Positions 1 through 12,535 are shown, counted from the first letter of the stretch. The stretch: 64,000 bases of DNA from Bostrychus sinensis (GCA_020698575.1 CM036257.1:23513520-23577519), one strand, 5' to 3'. Numbers and translations are program-made. The notes: a model not told the origin generated them from the sequence alone.

Positions 1-108
1 CCCAAGCTCTGCTTGAACAGCAAGTTTGATTGAGATTGCCTTATTGGTTTTCTTAAAAAACTAATTAACTCTTCTCACTGTACTGTTCTAACACATTTGT
101 TTAGATTT
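1..108 (+). repeat. Dispersed repeat, copy 1 (second copy near 59953)
   Basis: The first 108 bases match 59953-60062 closely, for example CAAGTTTGATTGAGATT followed by CCTTATTGGTTTTC in both. A further short match, ATTACTAA-ACAAAT at about 584-604, pairs with 60081-60095 in the second copy. Copy 1 therefore seems to contain roughly 465 extra bases that copy 2 lacks. The family is unknown to me, and the left end is cut by the window edge. Confidence 0.7.
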
Positions 109-904
109 ATAGCAGTGCTCAGTAACTTTTGTACCTTAAATATCTGTTTCGGAGTCCGTGTGATGGTAAAATGAGTTGTTGTGGGGTAAATGAAGCGTGC
201 GGCATCTCCCCCTGGTGTCTCTGGGCTGAAAGTTGCACTTGCAAGTCTGAGGGTCGCCGACACAGAGTCACGGAAGTCTCGGGTCTTGCGAGAAAGCAGC
301 ACATCCCGGTTACCAAAACAACAAGCTAGCGCCGGCGTTATTTCTCAATTTTCAGCGTGCCAGAGCAGCACGCTCATGTTTTTTGCTTCAAATGGAAGAA
401 AAAACTTTGTACAGTTACACGGCGGGGAAAACGAAAGTAAAGACGAGCAAGAGGTCACACAGAAGTCAATTGGGCTCGTGAGTATTTACGATAGTGCTTT
501 ACTCCGAACTGTAGGGGGAGCTTTATAGAGGAAAATAAGGCAAAAAGAGCGAAGAAATGAGCAGAGTTACTGAGTTCTGTTTTAAACAGCATTACTAAAA
601 CAAATGGCTATGTTAAATTAATTTAATTCATAAAAATAAAGAAATTTGTCTGAATCTGAATCTGAATTTTAAAAATCAGCATCAGCCATAGAAAAACCCA
701 TATCTTTCGAATTCTAAAACCTATGCTAAATATATACTGTATATGCAAATCAATGCACAGTAGGAGACAGATGGCTGTGCTGACCCCAGAAGGGAAAAGC
801 CTAAAGGAGACCAGAAGTCTAATTTTACACTAGTGAGAAAAGACCGACTTTTTGCAAGTAGTTAGGGTGAAAAAAGGACAATGATAATGGCTGCATTTGA
901 AGTT

Positions 905-1303
905 TTCTATTCAAACACAGTTTTTCTTTTGACTGTTCCCTTCAGGAGTCACCACAGCAAAGCACCTGCTTCTGTCTAACTCTATCCTCCAAATCCTCTT
1001 CTCTCACACCAACTAACTTCATGTCCTCTTTCACTACATCCATCTAGGCCCCCTGCCTGGCAGCGCTAACCTTAGCAACCTTATACTCAAATATTCACTA
1101 TATTCACTACACTCTGCACATGTCCAAATCATCTCAGTCTGTCCTCTGACATTTTCTCCAAAACATCTAACCTGAGCTGTCTCTCTGATGTACTCACTCC
1201 CAATCCTATCCATCCTCATCATGAAAAAAGAGAACCTCACCTTCAGCTCTGCTACCTCCAGCTCTGCCTCCTGTCTTTTCCTCACTGTCTCTAAACCATA
1301 CAA
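905..1303 (-). mobile_element. Non-LTR retrotransposon remnant (3' reverse-transcriptase region)
   Basis: On the minus strand the translation contains YGLETV, KRQEAELEVAELK, MDRIGSEYIR and TAQV in order. I know this series from the C-terminal part of a common fish LINE reverse-transcriptase reading frame. The frame is broken and truncated: the segment after TAQV is degraded and only about 90 codons remain open. It is a dead fragment inside an intron, oriented opposite to fut8. The exact clade is uncertain. Confidence 0.7.
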
Positions 1304-2119
1304 TATTTCTGTATGCTATTCACTGGAACAAGTTGATTTTATGACCTTTAAAAAGTCTCAAAATTGCAAATTGTGCAACTTTACATGATGGCAACAAATT
1401 AAAGTCTTTATTGTGTCGCCATAATTCACAAAACCGACAATCGGCACGCAATGAATTCACATATTTGCATTTAAATTGACTTATTGCATTAATGTAAAGC
1501 ACATTAAATGGACTGAAAAGCAGTCCAAACATCATTTCTGCCATAATGAGCAATTAGGGTTCGCAAGACTTAGCTGTGATTTTCCCCGCAGCATGTTTGG
1601 AGCACACGTCTTTGTCACATTAAGTCAGATTTAACCCAAGAAAGAACAGAGAACGCCTGTAGATTTTCTTTGGTTCAGTGAATGCAACATTACAGCCAAT
1701 TATTAGCACTCGCAGCCCACATGTATTCTGTGACAATACAGTAGACCTTTTGAGTCATTGGCAACAAATGCGGCGCAGTATCTGTAATAATGAGTGGGGA
1801 TTTCCAATGAGGACGCGATCTGTTTAATCCGACTAATGCAATTTCACTGAATCAAAATAGACAATATGGCAACTGGATATAATGTTTGTATTGTTCTCTG
1901 AGAGCCTTATTGACTGGACAGAAATGCTGATTGAGTGTTGAGGGTAGACAATTTATTTAACAGGGAGCAAAGGCTTTATCTCTTTTAATGGCTGAGACTC
2001 CTACATTTTAATTAATTTGAAAAGCGCTTTAAGGGTTTTATTGGTATTTTTGCACAGTTTAGTGACTCTCTACTCAAGGTGAACCAGAAATAAATATCAC
2101 CATTATACAACAATGTGAC

Positions 2120-2440
2120 AGTACAGATTGGTTAGTGTGCCTGGAAGTTGTGGGTTCAATCTTTGGCCCAGCTGACTGCAAGGTCTCTAACTAACCGGTG
2201 TGTTGTTACTGTGGGTTTTCACAGTTTTTGGCCTCACAGTTGAATAAATGAATGTGATGATGTGACGTATATCCAATGCCTACCCCATGTATGTCTTTGT
2301 GTCAGCCCTGTTAGTAACTGGCCAATGTTCAGGGTGCACCCCACCTAAAGCCCACAGTTGCAGGTTTAGGCTCGAGCCACCCACTACCCCTAACAGGAAT
2401 AAGTGGAAGACGATGAATGAATGAACTCTTGTGCGTGCAA
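2120..2440 (+). repeat. tRNA-headed SINE-like fragment
   Basis: The left part has GGTTAGTGTGCC and then GTGGGTTCAATCTTTGG, spaced like the A and B boxes of a tRNA-derived promoter. The right part has the fish tail phrases TGTGTCAGCCCTGT, CAGGGTGCACCCCACC and GGAATAAGTGGAAGACGATGAATGAATGAA. The same tail recurs at 15160, 22400, 30710 and 53480. Confidence 0.6.
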
Positions 2441-2780
2441 CTTTACATCCAAACCAGATTAACATAATATCATAAACCTTCAAGACATATCTGCAGCTGT
2501 TTTATCTCAAGTTACATTTCACCTGTAGATTCTGTAATAATTTGACATTTACCGGATCATTTTTTAGCTCTTTATGAGAAAATCATTGGATTATATACTG
2601 TGTAATCCAATATTGGCACAATAAAAGTAAGCACTCTGTTGTAATTGGAAGTGAGGTGGGAAAGTTTTTATGACTTCTTGTTAAATAAACCAGCCTTTTA
2701 TCAAATTGAAATGCTTGTAATGATATTGCATAGTGACAAGGTAGAAAGGCACAGAGTGAGACTAATTTAAACCTAGACTT

Positions 2781-3060
2781 AAAGGTCCCATATTATGCTA
2801 AAAAATGATTATGTATGGAAAATGTCTTTTTTGGGGGAGCTGTTACTTTGACTTTGCATTAATGTTTGCATTAGGTGTCCGTCGCCCCCTGCTGTCAATG
2901 TTTGGGACTTGACAGAGCTGTTTAGCCCGGCTATTAGCAACATGATGCTAACAGATAGATAAATTAGCTTATGTATGGGATTTAGCAGGCTCCCGGTTTG
3001 AAGAAGCAGACAGGAGCAGTGCCTCGAAGACTAAACCATGTATTTCTCTGAACTGGCCCA
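2781..3060 (+). mobile_element. Miniature element, family A copy (partial)
   Basis: It starts with AAAGGTCCCATATTATGCT. It shares internal blocks with 28618-29160: the GGGGGAGCTGTTACTTTGACTTTGC region, the GCCCCCTGCTG motif and GCTATTAGCAACATGATGCTAACAGATAGATAAAT. The right end is unclear. Confidence 0.55.
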
Positions 3061-3149
3061 TGTGCATTTAACATTTGAGCCATAGGTTACTAAGTCAATA
3101 TAATGTCCTGCTCAGAAGTGACACAATGTTTGCTTTAGATGATATTGAG

Positions 3150-3430
3150 ATGAGGTGTGTGGTGATAGAGTGGTTAACATGCTCCTGCCTTTCAGTAAAG
3201 AGGTTGTGGGTTCGATCCTCAGGCCGGCCGACTGCAATCTCTCTGAGTGGAGTCTGTATGTCCTGTGTTACCGGTTCCTCTAATTTCATGCATGTGTCAG
3301 GTGAATTGGTGACACTAAATTACCCCTAGTGAATAAATATGAAAGTGAATGGTTGTCTGCCAGTGTGTGTCTCTTTGGCTGCCATAGTTGCTAGACTCTG
3401 CTATCCCTAAAAACAAGTGGAAGATGAATA
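3150..3430 (+). repeat. tRNA-headed SINE-like element
   Basis: It begins with GATAGAGTGGTTAACATGC (A-box-like) and TGTGGGTTCGATCCTCAGG (a good B box). The fish body phrases GGAGTCTGTATGTCCT and GGTGAATTGGTGACACTAAATTACCCC follow. This is a SINE promoter head rather than a functional tRNA gene, because no cloverleaf 3' half follows. Confidence 0.65.
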
Positions 3431-3826
3431 AATACCAAGTTATTGCACTGTACTGTAATTATGAGAGATAAACTTGCAATGGATGCCTAAAGTTTTTGAT
3501 GTATTGTCATAAAAGTGTGTTTTCACCATTATCAGCTGTACATAAGCCTGTCCTTGCTCCTGCATTCTTCTCCAACTGGGGTTGTGTCATGAAAAATAGA
3601 AAAGAAATAACGTATCACTAAAAAATTCATAGACTCTTCTTACAAACCTCTAGACTATGGCATAAAGAATGTATTTAGAAATTCTCCCAATACCGCAGAG
3701 CTAGTTCAAAACTCCATCTATTTTTGTTTACTGCCACAGTTTGACACAGAGTGAAAGCTATCGACCGTATATATGCCCTCTGTGCTAACCCTTGCACCCC
3801 TTCTGCTTGTCTCTTGTCCCCCTCAG

Positions 3827-3945
3827 GATACCAGAGGGTCAGGCCGAGGCTGGCTCTCTCGCGGCGGGACGACTTCGCTCACTGGAAGATCAGCTAACCA
3901 GAGCCAAACAGAAGATCCACAGCTTTCAGAAACTCACAGGAGACG
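3827..3945 (+). CDS. fut8: fut8 exon: stem region coiled coil, part 1
   Basis: This is the first visible coding exon, 119 nt. It opens with the last base of a split Arg codon and closes with the first base of a Gly codon. It encodes IPEGQAEAGSLAAGRLRSLE, then DQLTRAKQKIHSFQKLTGD, equivalent to human residues 69 to about 107. The family places this in the luminal stem, an amphipathic helical segment that helps form the FUT8 homodimer; the leucine and charge spacing here fits that. The acceptor is CCCCCTCAG and the donor is GGTAAGG. This is the least conserved exon, which is normal for a stem. The N-terminal 68 residues, including the Golgi anchor, must come from an exon upstream of the window. 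Confidence 0.93.
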
Positions 3946-4572
3946 GTAAGGCAACGCAAGGTTACACTGAAGAAGGCGGGTCAGTTTTTAGGATTGATTT
4001 TCCGGGTTGACTACAGATACACAGATATTTTTATGCGCACACATTTTCTCTCTCTTTAAATGTGTGCCTCTGGGGGCATCAGAGATATAATGTATAGATG
4101 GATAAATATAGGCTTTTAATGTCTACTTCAATGCCATGGTTATTGATTTGCATAAAGAAGTGTATTTTGACAACAACAAACATGGCTGCTTTCTCTTTGC
4201 TCTTTACATTAATTACATGTTTGAAAGTGAACTGAGTGGTCCTGATTTGGGTCCCAGTGTGTCATCACTACTTTTCTCTACGCTATATGTATTGTACTTC
4301 AAGTTTTATGAGGCATATATTTTTTGAAATCTGTTTTACCTTTTGCAATTAGCTGCGTTATTCATTCACTCCTCAGTCAAACTTAGTGATGGTAAGCTAC
4401 TACAGCTGCCCTGGAGCAGACTAACAGAGACTTGGAAGCCATTCTGCACCGTTGGCCTCTCCATCCACCACCAAACAAACAATTTCACAGTCATTCATAC
4501 ATAGGCAAGGCTATTCTGGGAAGTCAGGGGTTTGTTTTTTTGATGTAGAGCTAAAAAACTACAGTCACTTTG

Positions 4573-4682
4573 TCCCAGTCTCAAGCCTGGATAAATGGAG
4601 AGGGTTGCGTCAAGACTTACTGTGTAAATTTCAGCCAAAAGTACCCAGGCAAATGATTCACTCTGGTGACCCCTGAAAAAAA
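4573..4682 (+). repeat. LINE/SINE 3' tail (RTE-like fish repeat)
   Basis: It contains AAGCCTGGATAAATGGAGAG, GGTTGCGTCA and GACCCCTGAAAAAAAGG. This matches the common fish tail that runs from CCTGGATAAATGGAGGGTTGCG to GACCCCTGA. Sister copies in this window are at about 38703 and 58402 (+), and 20175, 31240, 41815 and 46512 (-). I associate it with RTE/Rex3-type elements from memory only. Confidence 0.6.
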
Positions 4683-6128
4683 GGGACGTCAAGTTTTAAC
4701 TAAGCTGAACTGGTCCCAAGCCACCAGTGGAGAATTCTTCTTCTTTGGTTTGGTTGTGTTATTACAGTGTGATTTGTTTTGGAGCTGTGTAACTTTGTAA
4801 TTATTTTGCCAAATACTCTGTTTATATCTGTAACAAAGGCCTATACGCTACCAGTTGCATTATTAGATATTAGCAGCTCTACCCCTGCTAATATCTGGCA
4901 TCAACAAAACCACATTCAAAGCCGCTTAAATCACTGTTCTTCCCATTCTGAAGCTCATTTAAAGCTTCAACAGATTTTCTTGAACATGTCTGCTTAAATG
5001 CACTGCTGCCATATGATTTCTCTAATAGACATGCAAGAGGTGGATCTAAGAACGTGGCCAGTAAGCGCATGCAAAGAATTCAGAAGCTCTTGATAGTACT
5101 AGCCTTAGGTCAGTGTCTGAGTCAGCTCAGTGTTAAATCTCCCCCAGCCTAGCAGTGATGATGGCTGCTTCACCTTCGGATAGAGCAGGTTACATGAACA
5201 TTCGCCACTCTAAGTATCGGTCAAAAGGGCCAGGAAGACTGCCAGGTGAATGTGGGGAAGTGTGTGAAAATGAAGTCTGCGCCCTGATGGTGGAGAAGTA
5301 CTAGAAGCGAGACGGACACTGAGGAAAATATTGGACGTAAGCATGAAGGCCAGCACTGGGTCAACTTTTCCATCTCGCCGCGGGGAACGAACAAAGCTAA
5401 AAATACCTCTGGCTTTTTCCACAGAGAAACAGTCTTCGAGCATGAGAGAAAAGTGTCCGCAATACCCACCACCTCCGTAATGCTTCAGGCTTTTTTTTTT
5501 TCAGTTGCCTTAAAAGAAACCAGAGCAGGCTTGTGTATTCTCCCATGTAGGTTATTTACTTCATATATTGTTTTGGCAGGGTATAGATTTTCCTCATGTT
5601 GTTAGAAGTGTGTGAAAAAGCACAGAAGAAAGCCATAAGGCGCAGATGGAGTGATTAAGTCACTTTTAATGAGGTCAAGGCAACACCCAGGGACCCAAAG
5701 CCAAAGATTTAATGCTTATATTATTCCATATTCTTTTTGAAAGAACGTTTTTCTGTGCGTTCTCCTCCTGGCTGTGTTCCCATGGAGGCCTTTTGAAGTG
5801 AACGTCATCGATTCATTCTTTCAGATGGTGCCAGCGCCTCTCGTGTCAGCCCAGCTAAGCATCTTTATGTATTTTGTTGTGAGGCATGTTCCCTGTGTTC
5901 CCCCTAAAGCGTCGATCTCCTCCTGCTTTTTGTTGTACACTTGCAGCAGCACCAGGACTTGGCCTAACGGGACAGGATCAGGAAGTGAGGTGAAAATCCT
6001 ATACATCCCAATGGGAACTGGAATAAAATGGAATTTGGTATTTTGGCACTGTGATAGGAATAGTGTCAAGAGATTTGTTTTGCTGCCATGATAACTGTAT
6101 GGAGGGTGAATTACTGATTTAATACTAT

Positions 6129-6362
6129 CAGTGATACTCAACTGGTGGGTCAGGACTCAAGAGTGGGTCGCAGAGAAGTTGAATTAGCTTATTTTTGAGG
6201 CACATACACTGTTTTGATTGCATTAAATGGTAAAAACAGACTTTGAAATGCATGTGCCATAATGTTGAAGGACGATAATTTAGAAAACTGCAAAAAGTGT
6301 GTCGCAATAAAAAGACCAGGAATAAAACTGGGTCCCTCAATCAGTCCATTTGACAACTACTG
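6129..6362 (+). mobile_element. hAT-like non-autonomous element
   Basis: The left end CAGTGATACTCAACTGG and the right end CCATTTGACAACTACTG are imperfect inverted repeats. GGGTCAGGACTCAAGAGTGGGTCGC follows the left end. I could not see a clean 8-bp target duplication. A related partial copy lies at about 17750-17963 and another left end at about 24436. Confidence 0.6.
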
Positions 6363-8283
6363 TCCTACATTGTTCATGCAGAGCCAAAGGAGACTTATTT
6401 GGTACGAGCTTGGCAGGATCATTTTTCTAGCTTTAATATTTTGTATATAGACTATAGAGTAAACATTGTCAATACATCCAAAGAGAAAACATTATTTTTA
6501 TTTATTTATTTTTTATTATGCTTTTTTGAGTCATTTTGTACAACAAAATTAGTTTGATCTAAATTTACCAGTGAATGGTGATGAACCTCTAATAGGAATG
6601 TGTTCTTTCTGTGAAAAAAAGTATTAACATGGTGGCCTGGTGCGCATAAAAAACTTTGTGCCTCGTTAAATATGCATGTGATTTATTTGCATAACGAATT
6701 AGGCGCTACAGGTCAAAGGAACGGTAAACAGCTGTTTTATTAGATTTTGCTTGGCTTGTGTTATCCTTAGACAAATATGTAGAACGTGGAGGAGGAGGTG
6801 TGTCTGCTCTGTCTGACATTTGCTCTTTGTCCTGTCCCGCTCTGTTTCTTTGAGAGGAGAGAAAAAGAGAGAGAGAAGGAGGAGTCATGGCTCAAAAAAG
6901 TTCATTCACGAGTTAAAGAAAGTAAAAGAAATGAAGAATAAAGAAGGGTGTAGGGTATATATTAGGTCTGAAAATAACTAAATCGATGTACGCTTGTATT
7001 ATGTGGCTAATAAATAAAAAGGGACGTTAAAAATAATTTTAATCAACCACTATAAAAGTAGTAGGGATTTCCAATGGTGGGACAGGTTGGGCAATGAGAA
7101 AAAAGTGCTGTTGCGAGTGTGCACATCCCCGTCTCTGAATGCACAGTCCAGGATCCTTAAGTAGTTACTGCTTTGTAGTGATTTGCTCTGTAGTTCAAGA
7201 CGGTCCTTCTAGCGCTCTCCAGCACAGCAGCGCTGGCTCAGAGCCGCTCTCAGCTCAGGAGATGACGAAATGAATACGAAAACATGGACTGGATTATTAT
7301 TAATAAACCTGGTATTCTCTAGTGTGTAAGCACATGTTACAAATAAAAACGTGGACTGTATTTAAACCAATATGAAGTATTTTCCTAATGAGTGAGTGGA
7401 ATGGAGTTGATGATGTCCGTTTGTCCCTTCAGCGTGTGGCGTGAGATCGTGTGAAGACAAATGTGAATCTCACAGCCAATGCTTGAGCGTTGGCAGCCCT
7501 GTAACATGCAGTTCAAACAAGTCCATTTAGTATTACAAGGGAGCTTTGAAGATAAACAGTCTTTAATTGCTGTATTCATCATATTGTCTAGCTCTAGTGT
7601 GTAGTGACTTTGGATAGGCATCTTTCTGCTTGCTGTTTACGCTCTAGCCCTCAGCCTTTTTTGTAGTTTAAAAGGTAACCCACATCAGACTTGCTATCTT
7701 ATTTAATGCTCATTTATATTTTTTTTTAGCCTAAAAAATCTCAAGGTGTTTATCATGAAAAGGCTCCAGTTACAAGGAGAAACTCCCTATACTCCAAGTT
7801 TACACTGAATTCCTGAGCATTGCATCACATTGGAGACGTGAGTTGGCCTATTTTTATGGACATCAAGCAGCGTGCGGCCTGATGAGACAGACAGGAAGCA
7901 GACAAAGAAAATAAATGGCTTGGCTCATTTAAACTAATATTCGAAGTAAAGTTGCGTCAAGAAATATATAAAAAAAAAAAAAAAACTTTTGTAAGTGCAA
8001 TATAAAGAATGAAGGGCATGGAGTTTACGAGATAGTAATTCTGCTACTTCAACTGTCAGTAGACTTTCCACAGCAAAAGGCAAGGAAACTGTCAAAAAAA
8101 AAAAAAAGCTTGTGGAGAGGTCCTGCTCCTCTGTGATCCATTCAGTGTTGAGAGTTGATATTTTGACAATACTGCGTTGAGTTTTTCCTGCACTGTTCAA
8201 GGAAAAAGTTCAGACAGTTGTTTGTTTTGATGTGGACATTTCTCTTCTTCTATACACTTGAGCATACTGATGTGATCACACAC

Positions 8284-8778
8284 ACAGCTCTGGAAGAAAT
8301 AAGAGTGTCAGAGTCTGACAATCATTCCAGGCCAGTGTCTGTTAAAGTCCTTTATGAGCTCACACCATCAAGCAAATCTAGAGAGTATTATAACGTTACC
8401 CAGCAGCAATGTGAAAAACTGGTGGAGAGCAAGACGCAGGAAAGCTGTTAATAATCCACCAACTACTGATTTCTGAATGTTCCTTAGGCAATACATTATT
8501 AACGTTTTCAAGTGAATCTTTAAATAACTCTGCAACCACTGCTTTATTTCTCTTTTGATGTAATTTCCTTTAAAGGTACGCCCTGAAGAGTAACAACAGT
8601 TGTATTTGTAAATGATGAAAAACATTGTCAGCAGGTCACATAAAATGCGTGCAAAGAGTGACAAACAAATCCAATCCCATGAAGTGCGCCCCCACCATTT
8701 TTTTCTTTTTTATTGCAACTATAAAAGTTAAAAACTGATCATTTTGCTGTGGTCCCTTTATTTTTTTTCCAGAGCTGT
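8284..8778 (+). mobile_element. Tc1/mariner-like element, degenerate
   Basis: The terminal inverted repeats are ACAGCTCTGGAAGAAATAAG on the left and the complement of CTTTATTTTTTTTCCAGAGCTGT on the right. Inside, about 8395-8440 translates to NVTQQQCEKLVESK, which resembles the C-terminal end of Tc1-type transposases. The rest of the transposase is deleted or decayed, so the element is inactive. Confidence 0.65.
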
Positions 8779-9364
8779 ATTGTTTTGCATACACTCCCTG
8801 CAGCAATTGCGTTTTGATGTTGTATAAATGGCCGCCCTCATTAGTTAGACCAGTCAGACCCATTGACTTTCTTACCGAAGTGAAATGGGTCAGGAATCCT
8901 TTACAATCATTGTGTCTTCCTTCAAAATGAGTCTAACTTGACCAATGCTGCCTGCTTTATACAATTTGTTCTTTGTCTCATTGGTCTTTTTTTTTTAATT
9001 GGTCATTGCAGTTTTTTTCTGATTGGTTTCTAGTTTCTCTGATTGTATTTAGAAGCAGTTTAATCTGTGTCCATTTGTCCTTCCCCATGGAAGTCTGACT
9101 TGATCAGGCCACACTCATTCTTTGTATTAATTTTTTTCAGCTGCACCTGTAGTGGACTAGTAGTTGTTGAGGATTTGTGGTTCTTGTCAGAGCCATCCAT
9201 TTTGTACTTGAGACACCTTACAACACCTTTCAAATGGATACTGGTAGAATTGGGCGTCCTGTTTTATTCTCCTATAAAATAAATCTGCAAAAACACAACT
9301 TTTTCCTCTTCCATTTGATAAATACACTGTCTGTTTTTTGTTTGTTTGTTTTTTTTCCCTTCAG

Positions 9365-9527
9365 GCCCGGGACCCAGTCAGGAGGAACTGCGGAGGCGGG
9401 TGGAGAACGGCGTCAAAGAGTTCTGGTACTTTGTCCGCAGCGAGGTGAAGAAACTGGCCAACAGCGAGGAGAGCGAGAGGCAGAAATACGCGGAGCAGCT
9501 CCTGCAGGACCTGGGACATCAGGAGAG
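9365..9527 (+). CDS. fut8: fut8 exon: stem coiled coil, part 2
   Basis: This exon is 163 nt and is entered in phase with G|GC (Gly). It encodes PGPSQEELRRRVENGVKEFW, YFVRSEVKKLANSEESER and QKYAEQLLQDLGHQE, ending in a split Arg codon (AG|G). It corresponds to human residues 107 to about 161. In FUT8 structures this stem region forms helices that pack against the catalytic domain and the partner subunit. Conserved features are LRRR-ENG-KE, FW/FF, SE-KKL and the LLDLGH-ER end. The acceptor is TTCCCTTCAG and the donor is AGGTGGGC. The GC content rises sharply above the AT-rich intron, which supports exon status. Confidence 0.96.
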
Positions 9528-10269
9528 GTGGGCGTCCTCACTGCATCGCTAACGGTGTCGCTGATGAAATATCAGCTCTGTCCTGTGGGGTTTGGATGAG
9601 TCAGTAAATCCATGGCACTGTGACAAGGGAGATTATTCTACTGTAGATACTAATCTGGAAACACTTATCTCACAAATAATATACACAGTGGACTATTTTA
9701 AATCTTCTAATTGTGAATGCAAAACAGAAAGAGACTGTTCTTACAGATGCATATCAATAAATTAGAATATTGTGGAAAAGTGAACATTTTATTTATCATT
9801 ATGACCATATGCTTAATATTGCTAGTTGTATGTTGTCCTCAGAAACTCGGGAAAGTGTTTTTCCGAGTTAAAACCTGCACATGAACGTCACTCAAGTCGG
9901 AAAACTCAGGAACTCGGGTCATAACCTGCAGCCCAACTTCCCCACTTAACATCATCTGCTTCCTGGACAGAGCAGAAAAGTAGCTCATTTATTAATTTGC
10001 ATTTTATACATGAGCTCTTTGACTAAATGCTGCTAATATGAGTTTGCCACATGCTCACTCTAGCTTAGAAGTAAGAGAAGTAACATTTTGCAGTGAACCC
10101 CCATAGCTAAGTTCTGTCACTAAAGCTATGGGATATTTTCTGTATTCATCAACGTTCAGCTTTTCAGTAGTAAGAAGGCTAACACTAACACTGACTTGTT
10201 AGCTCTATTAAACCCCTAATAACATTGCTGACTAATAAAATCAACTTTGAGGATAACATGTTAAATTGC

Positions 10270-10357
10270 TGCCTAACATATCCCACCCACTAACAGGTGC
10301 CATTATTAAGAGATAATCTGTGTCACTTCACCTGTCAGTGGTCATAATGTTATGCCT
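10270..10357 (-). mobile_element. Tc1-like element end fragment
   Basis: It contains CACCTGTCAGTGGTCATAATGTTATGCC, the inverse of the left end of the fuller copy at 47391. Only the terminal part is present. Confidence 0.6.
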
Positions 10358-11139
10358 AATCAGTGTAAATTAACGTTTTCACTATATCCTAATTTATTTA
10401 TATAGGTTTTTATCTTACTAAGTCCAATTATATACACATTGGCTAATTTTAAATCTCTTAATTACCCCTAAATACATATGCAATTGTAAATGTCTTCATC
10501 TGACTTTGTTATAGGCTTAAATGCAAAACGCTACTTATTATTAACTGGCCTTAATTACATACAGCACAGCCAGATTAATGTGGTCCAATAGATAATGTAG
10601 TACATATCCCTTAAGCATACCTTTGTTATGGATAAATATAGAGTTTTAATGATGACTGGCTTCAAATCGCATTAAATAAAGTGGTTAATAGTGGGGAATA
10701 ATAGCAGTGTTTAGATTCAGCAGCATCGGAATAATTGGAATAGCATTGGAACAGAGCAATTAACTCTGTTCCAATGCTAAATATAGGACACTGTTGTTGA
10801 GACCTCTGACTTCGTTCGATGATCACCTGGAGTCAAAATGAAAGGCTGTCACTGGCTCGCGTTACCTGCCGAGGTTTTTCAAGTTGCCACCTGCAAGACC
10901 TCGTCATAGTGAGTTTACGTGAAAGACCAGCTTCAGTGGCTGAATTTTGTCTGAGGATTAAAGAGGCTGGCAGTTCAGGTCAAGGTTTAAAATAGGCACG
11001 TGCAGGTTCAAAGATTGAGATATTTGTGTAATGCAATATGAGCTCAGCAAGGAGGTTGTGGAGGCCCATAGTTGATGAGAAAAATCCCCAACAACTTGCA
11101 ACTCCTGAGTGGATTAATCAGAAGAACAATGATTGCATG

Positions 11140-11535
11140 AACTAGTGGTGTAGCGCCTGAGACTAGTCTTGGTCTTGCCTTGGTCTCGATTGCAGTTTTA
11201 CTCAGTCTTGGTCTTAGTCTTGAATCCAATGTGGCTGTCTCTGAGATTAGATTTTACCAAACAAAAGAAAACACAAGACTTCATCATTTTAAATTCATTA
11301 GTTTTCAGCATTAGAAGAACCAGGAAATGATCTGTTCTCTGCTTGTCTGTGGCGCCTGTTGCATTAGATCGTTAAAATTATCAATAATGTATTAATTTGA
11401 ACCTCTTTTTTAAACTTTTCTCCTTAAGAAAAGTTAGTTCACAGGCCTTGGTCTTCACCTGGTCTTGGTTTGCCTTGGTCTTTGTCTTGACTCCTTAAAG
11501 TCTCGGTCTTGACTGGTCAGACTGGTCTTGAATGA
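11140..11535 (+). repeat. Dispersed element rich in CTTGGTCT repeats, copy 1
   Basis: It starts with GTGGTGTAGCGCCTGAGACTAG and carries runs of CTTGGTCTTG, an AT-rich centre with ACCAAACAAAAGAAAA and GATCGTTAAAATTATCAAT, and a second CTTGGTCT-rich end. Copy 2 is at 30345-30710 (+) and copy 3 at 38830-39330 (-). In copy 3 both ends read (in inverted sense) TGTAGTG-----GAGACCA, which suggests terminal inverted repeats. Confidence 0.65.
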
Positions 11536-12149
11536 ACACATATTAAATATTTATGTACTGTATGTTGTATATGTATTGTTTTTGTATTGCCAACAATTAA
11601 ATGCAACTATGCAAACACTCTCAAGTACTGCTAAGAATCGTCAAAGTTGTATACCTTTTTGTCAGTTTGAAACTAGTCTTTTGTGTCACTCCCTTCTCTT
11701 GTGTCTTTTTATACTGTACTGAGGCCCAGTGGACCAGTTGTGGTAAAAGATAAATGCAGTGTGAGGTCCCTTGTGTCGCAACTGAAACTTGCCATGCAAC
11801 CGCAACACGGTCGTAGTTTCATTTGGACACTACTACTGAAATTTGTACTCTCAGACAGTGATGGGCTGCCCTCTGGTCCTGTCTCGACTCAACCAATCTG
11901 TCTTTATTCATGCAAGTAATATCTGATTATAAGAAACATATCTGATGAGACAGTTATGTGCTTTGGGAGGCAGATTTACATAAGGAATACATTTTTCTCA
12001 CTTTGATATGCCTCATTTCCTATAAGGCTAAATTGTTACTGTTGATATGTATTAAAAAGACTATGATTACTGAGTAAAATAGACAGGTTTATTGGCATTT
12101 AGAGCTACTGGATGTAAATGTACTGAGTGATTCTTTAATGAAGGGGTAG

Positions 12150-12240
12150 GGAGTAGTTTTTTTGTTTTTTTTAACCATCATGCTATAATATTGTTTCTAC
12201 CTCAAAATACACATTTTAAATTTCCATAATCAGAACTGAG
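12150..12240 (-). repeat. Miniature element family A end fragment
   Basis: TTTTAACCATCATGCTATAA and TATTGTTTCTACCTCAAAATACA match the inverse of the 3' end of the 28618-29160 copy and of the 21850 copy. Confidence 0.5.
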
Positions 12241-12314
12241 AATCACTGTAAACCATGGGAAGCTTACTATTTTTTATGCCGTTCTATGGAGTTGGACATA
12301 TGATTAGTTGTAGT

Positions 12315-12535
12315 AGATTCTTTTGTGACATAACAGTTTTGTGGCTCAATAGAAGGAGCATTTATCCCTTAACTAGAAGATCTTTGAGTTTGAGTCCAGG
12401 TTTGAGCACTATATATATATATATATTTACCATTGCAAGATGTAACCAGTGCCTTGGCAGAGGTCTGTGCTCTCTGAGTGCTTCTCGTGTAGATTTTTTG
12501 CACATTAATACACCTTTCTTTTTCATAAGACTTGC
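12315..12535 (+). repeat. SINE-like tRNA head with (TA)n run
   Basis: TTTTGTGGCTCAATAGAAGG (A-box-like) and GAGTTTGAGTCCAGG (B-box-like) precede a TA dinucleotide run at 12410-12426. Weak, old copy. Confidence 0.35.

Larger units (their letters stand above)
1..3826 (+). other. fut8: fut8 intron (3' part) upstream of the first visible exon
   Basis: I see no coding exon here. In particular there is nothing resembling the FUT8 start exon with its short tail, membrane anchor and leucine/lysine-rich stem. It ends in a pyrimidine-rich tract and CAG at 3821-3826. It holds a dispersed repeat at 1-108, a LINE remnant on the minus strand (about 905-1303), a miniature-element copy from 2781 and two SINE-like fragments (about 2120-2440 and 3150-3430). 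The stretch 1310-2110 shows only AT-rich sequence that I do not recognise. Confidence 0.75.
3946..9364 (+). other. fut8: fut8 intron, 5.4 kb
   Basis: It begins GTAAGG and ends in a T-rich tract and TTCAG. It contains a LINE-tail copy (4573-4682), a hAT-like element (6129-6362), a Tc1-like element (8284-8778) and two A-rich runs near 7970 and 8095. The stretches 4700-6120 and 6370-8280 show no coding signal or repeat I recognise. Confidence 0.9.

Noticed and set aside
1..3826. Search for the fut8 start exon and promoter
   Set aside because: No frame here resembles the short cytoplasmic tail plus hydrophobic anchor and stem start. The 112-codon frame at 190-528 has no such features, so the 5' end lies outside.
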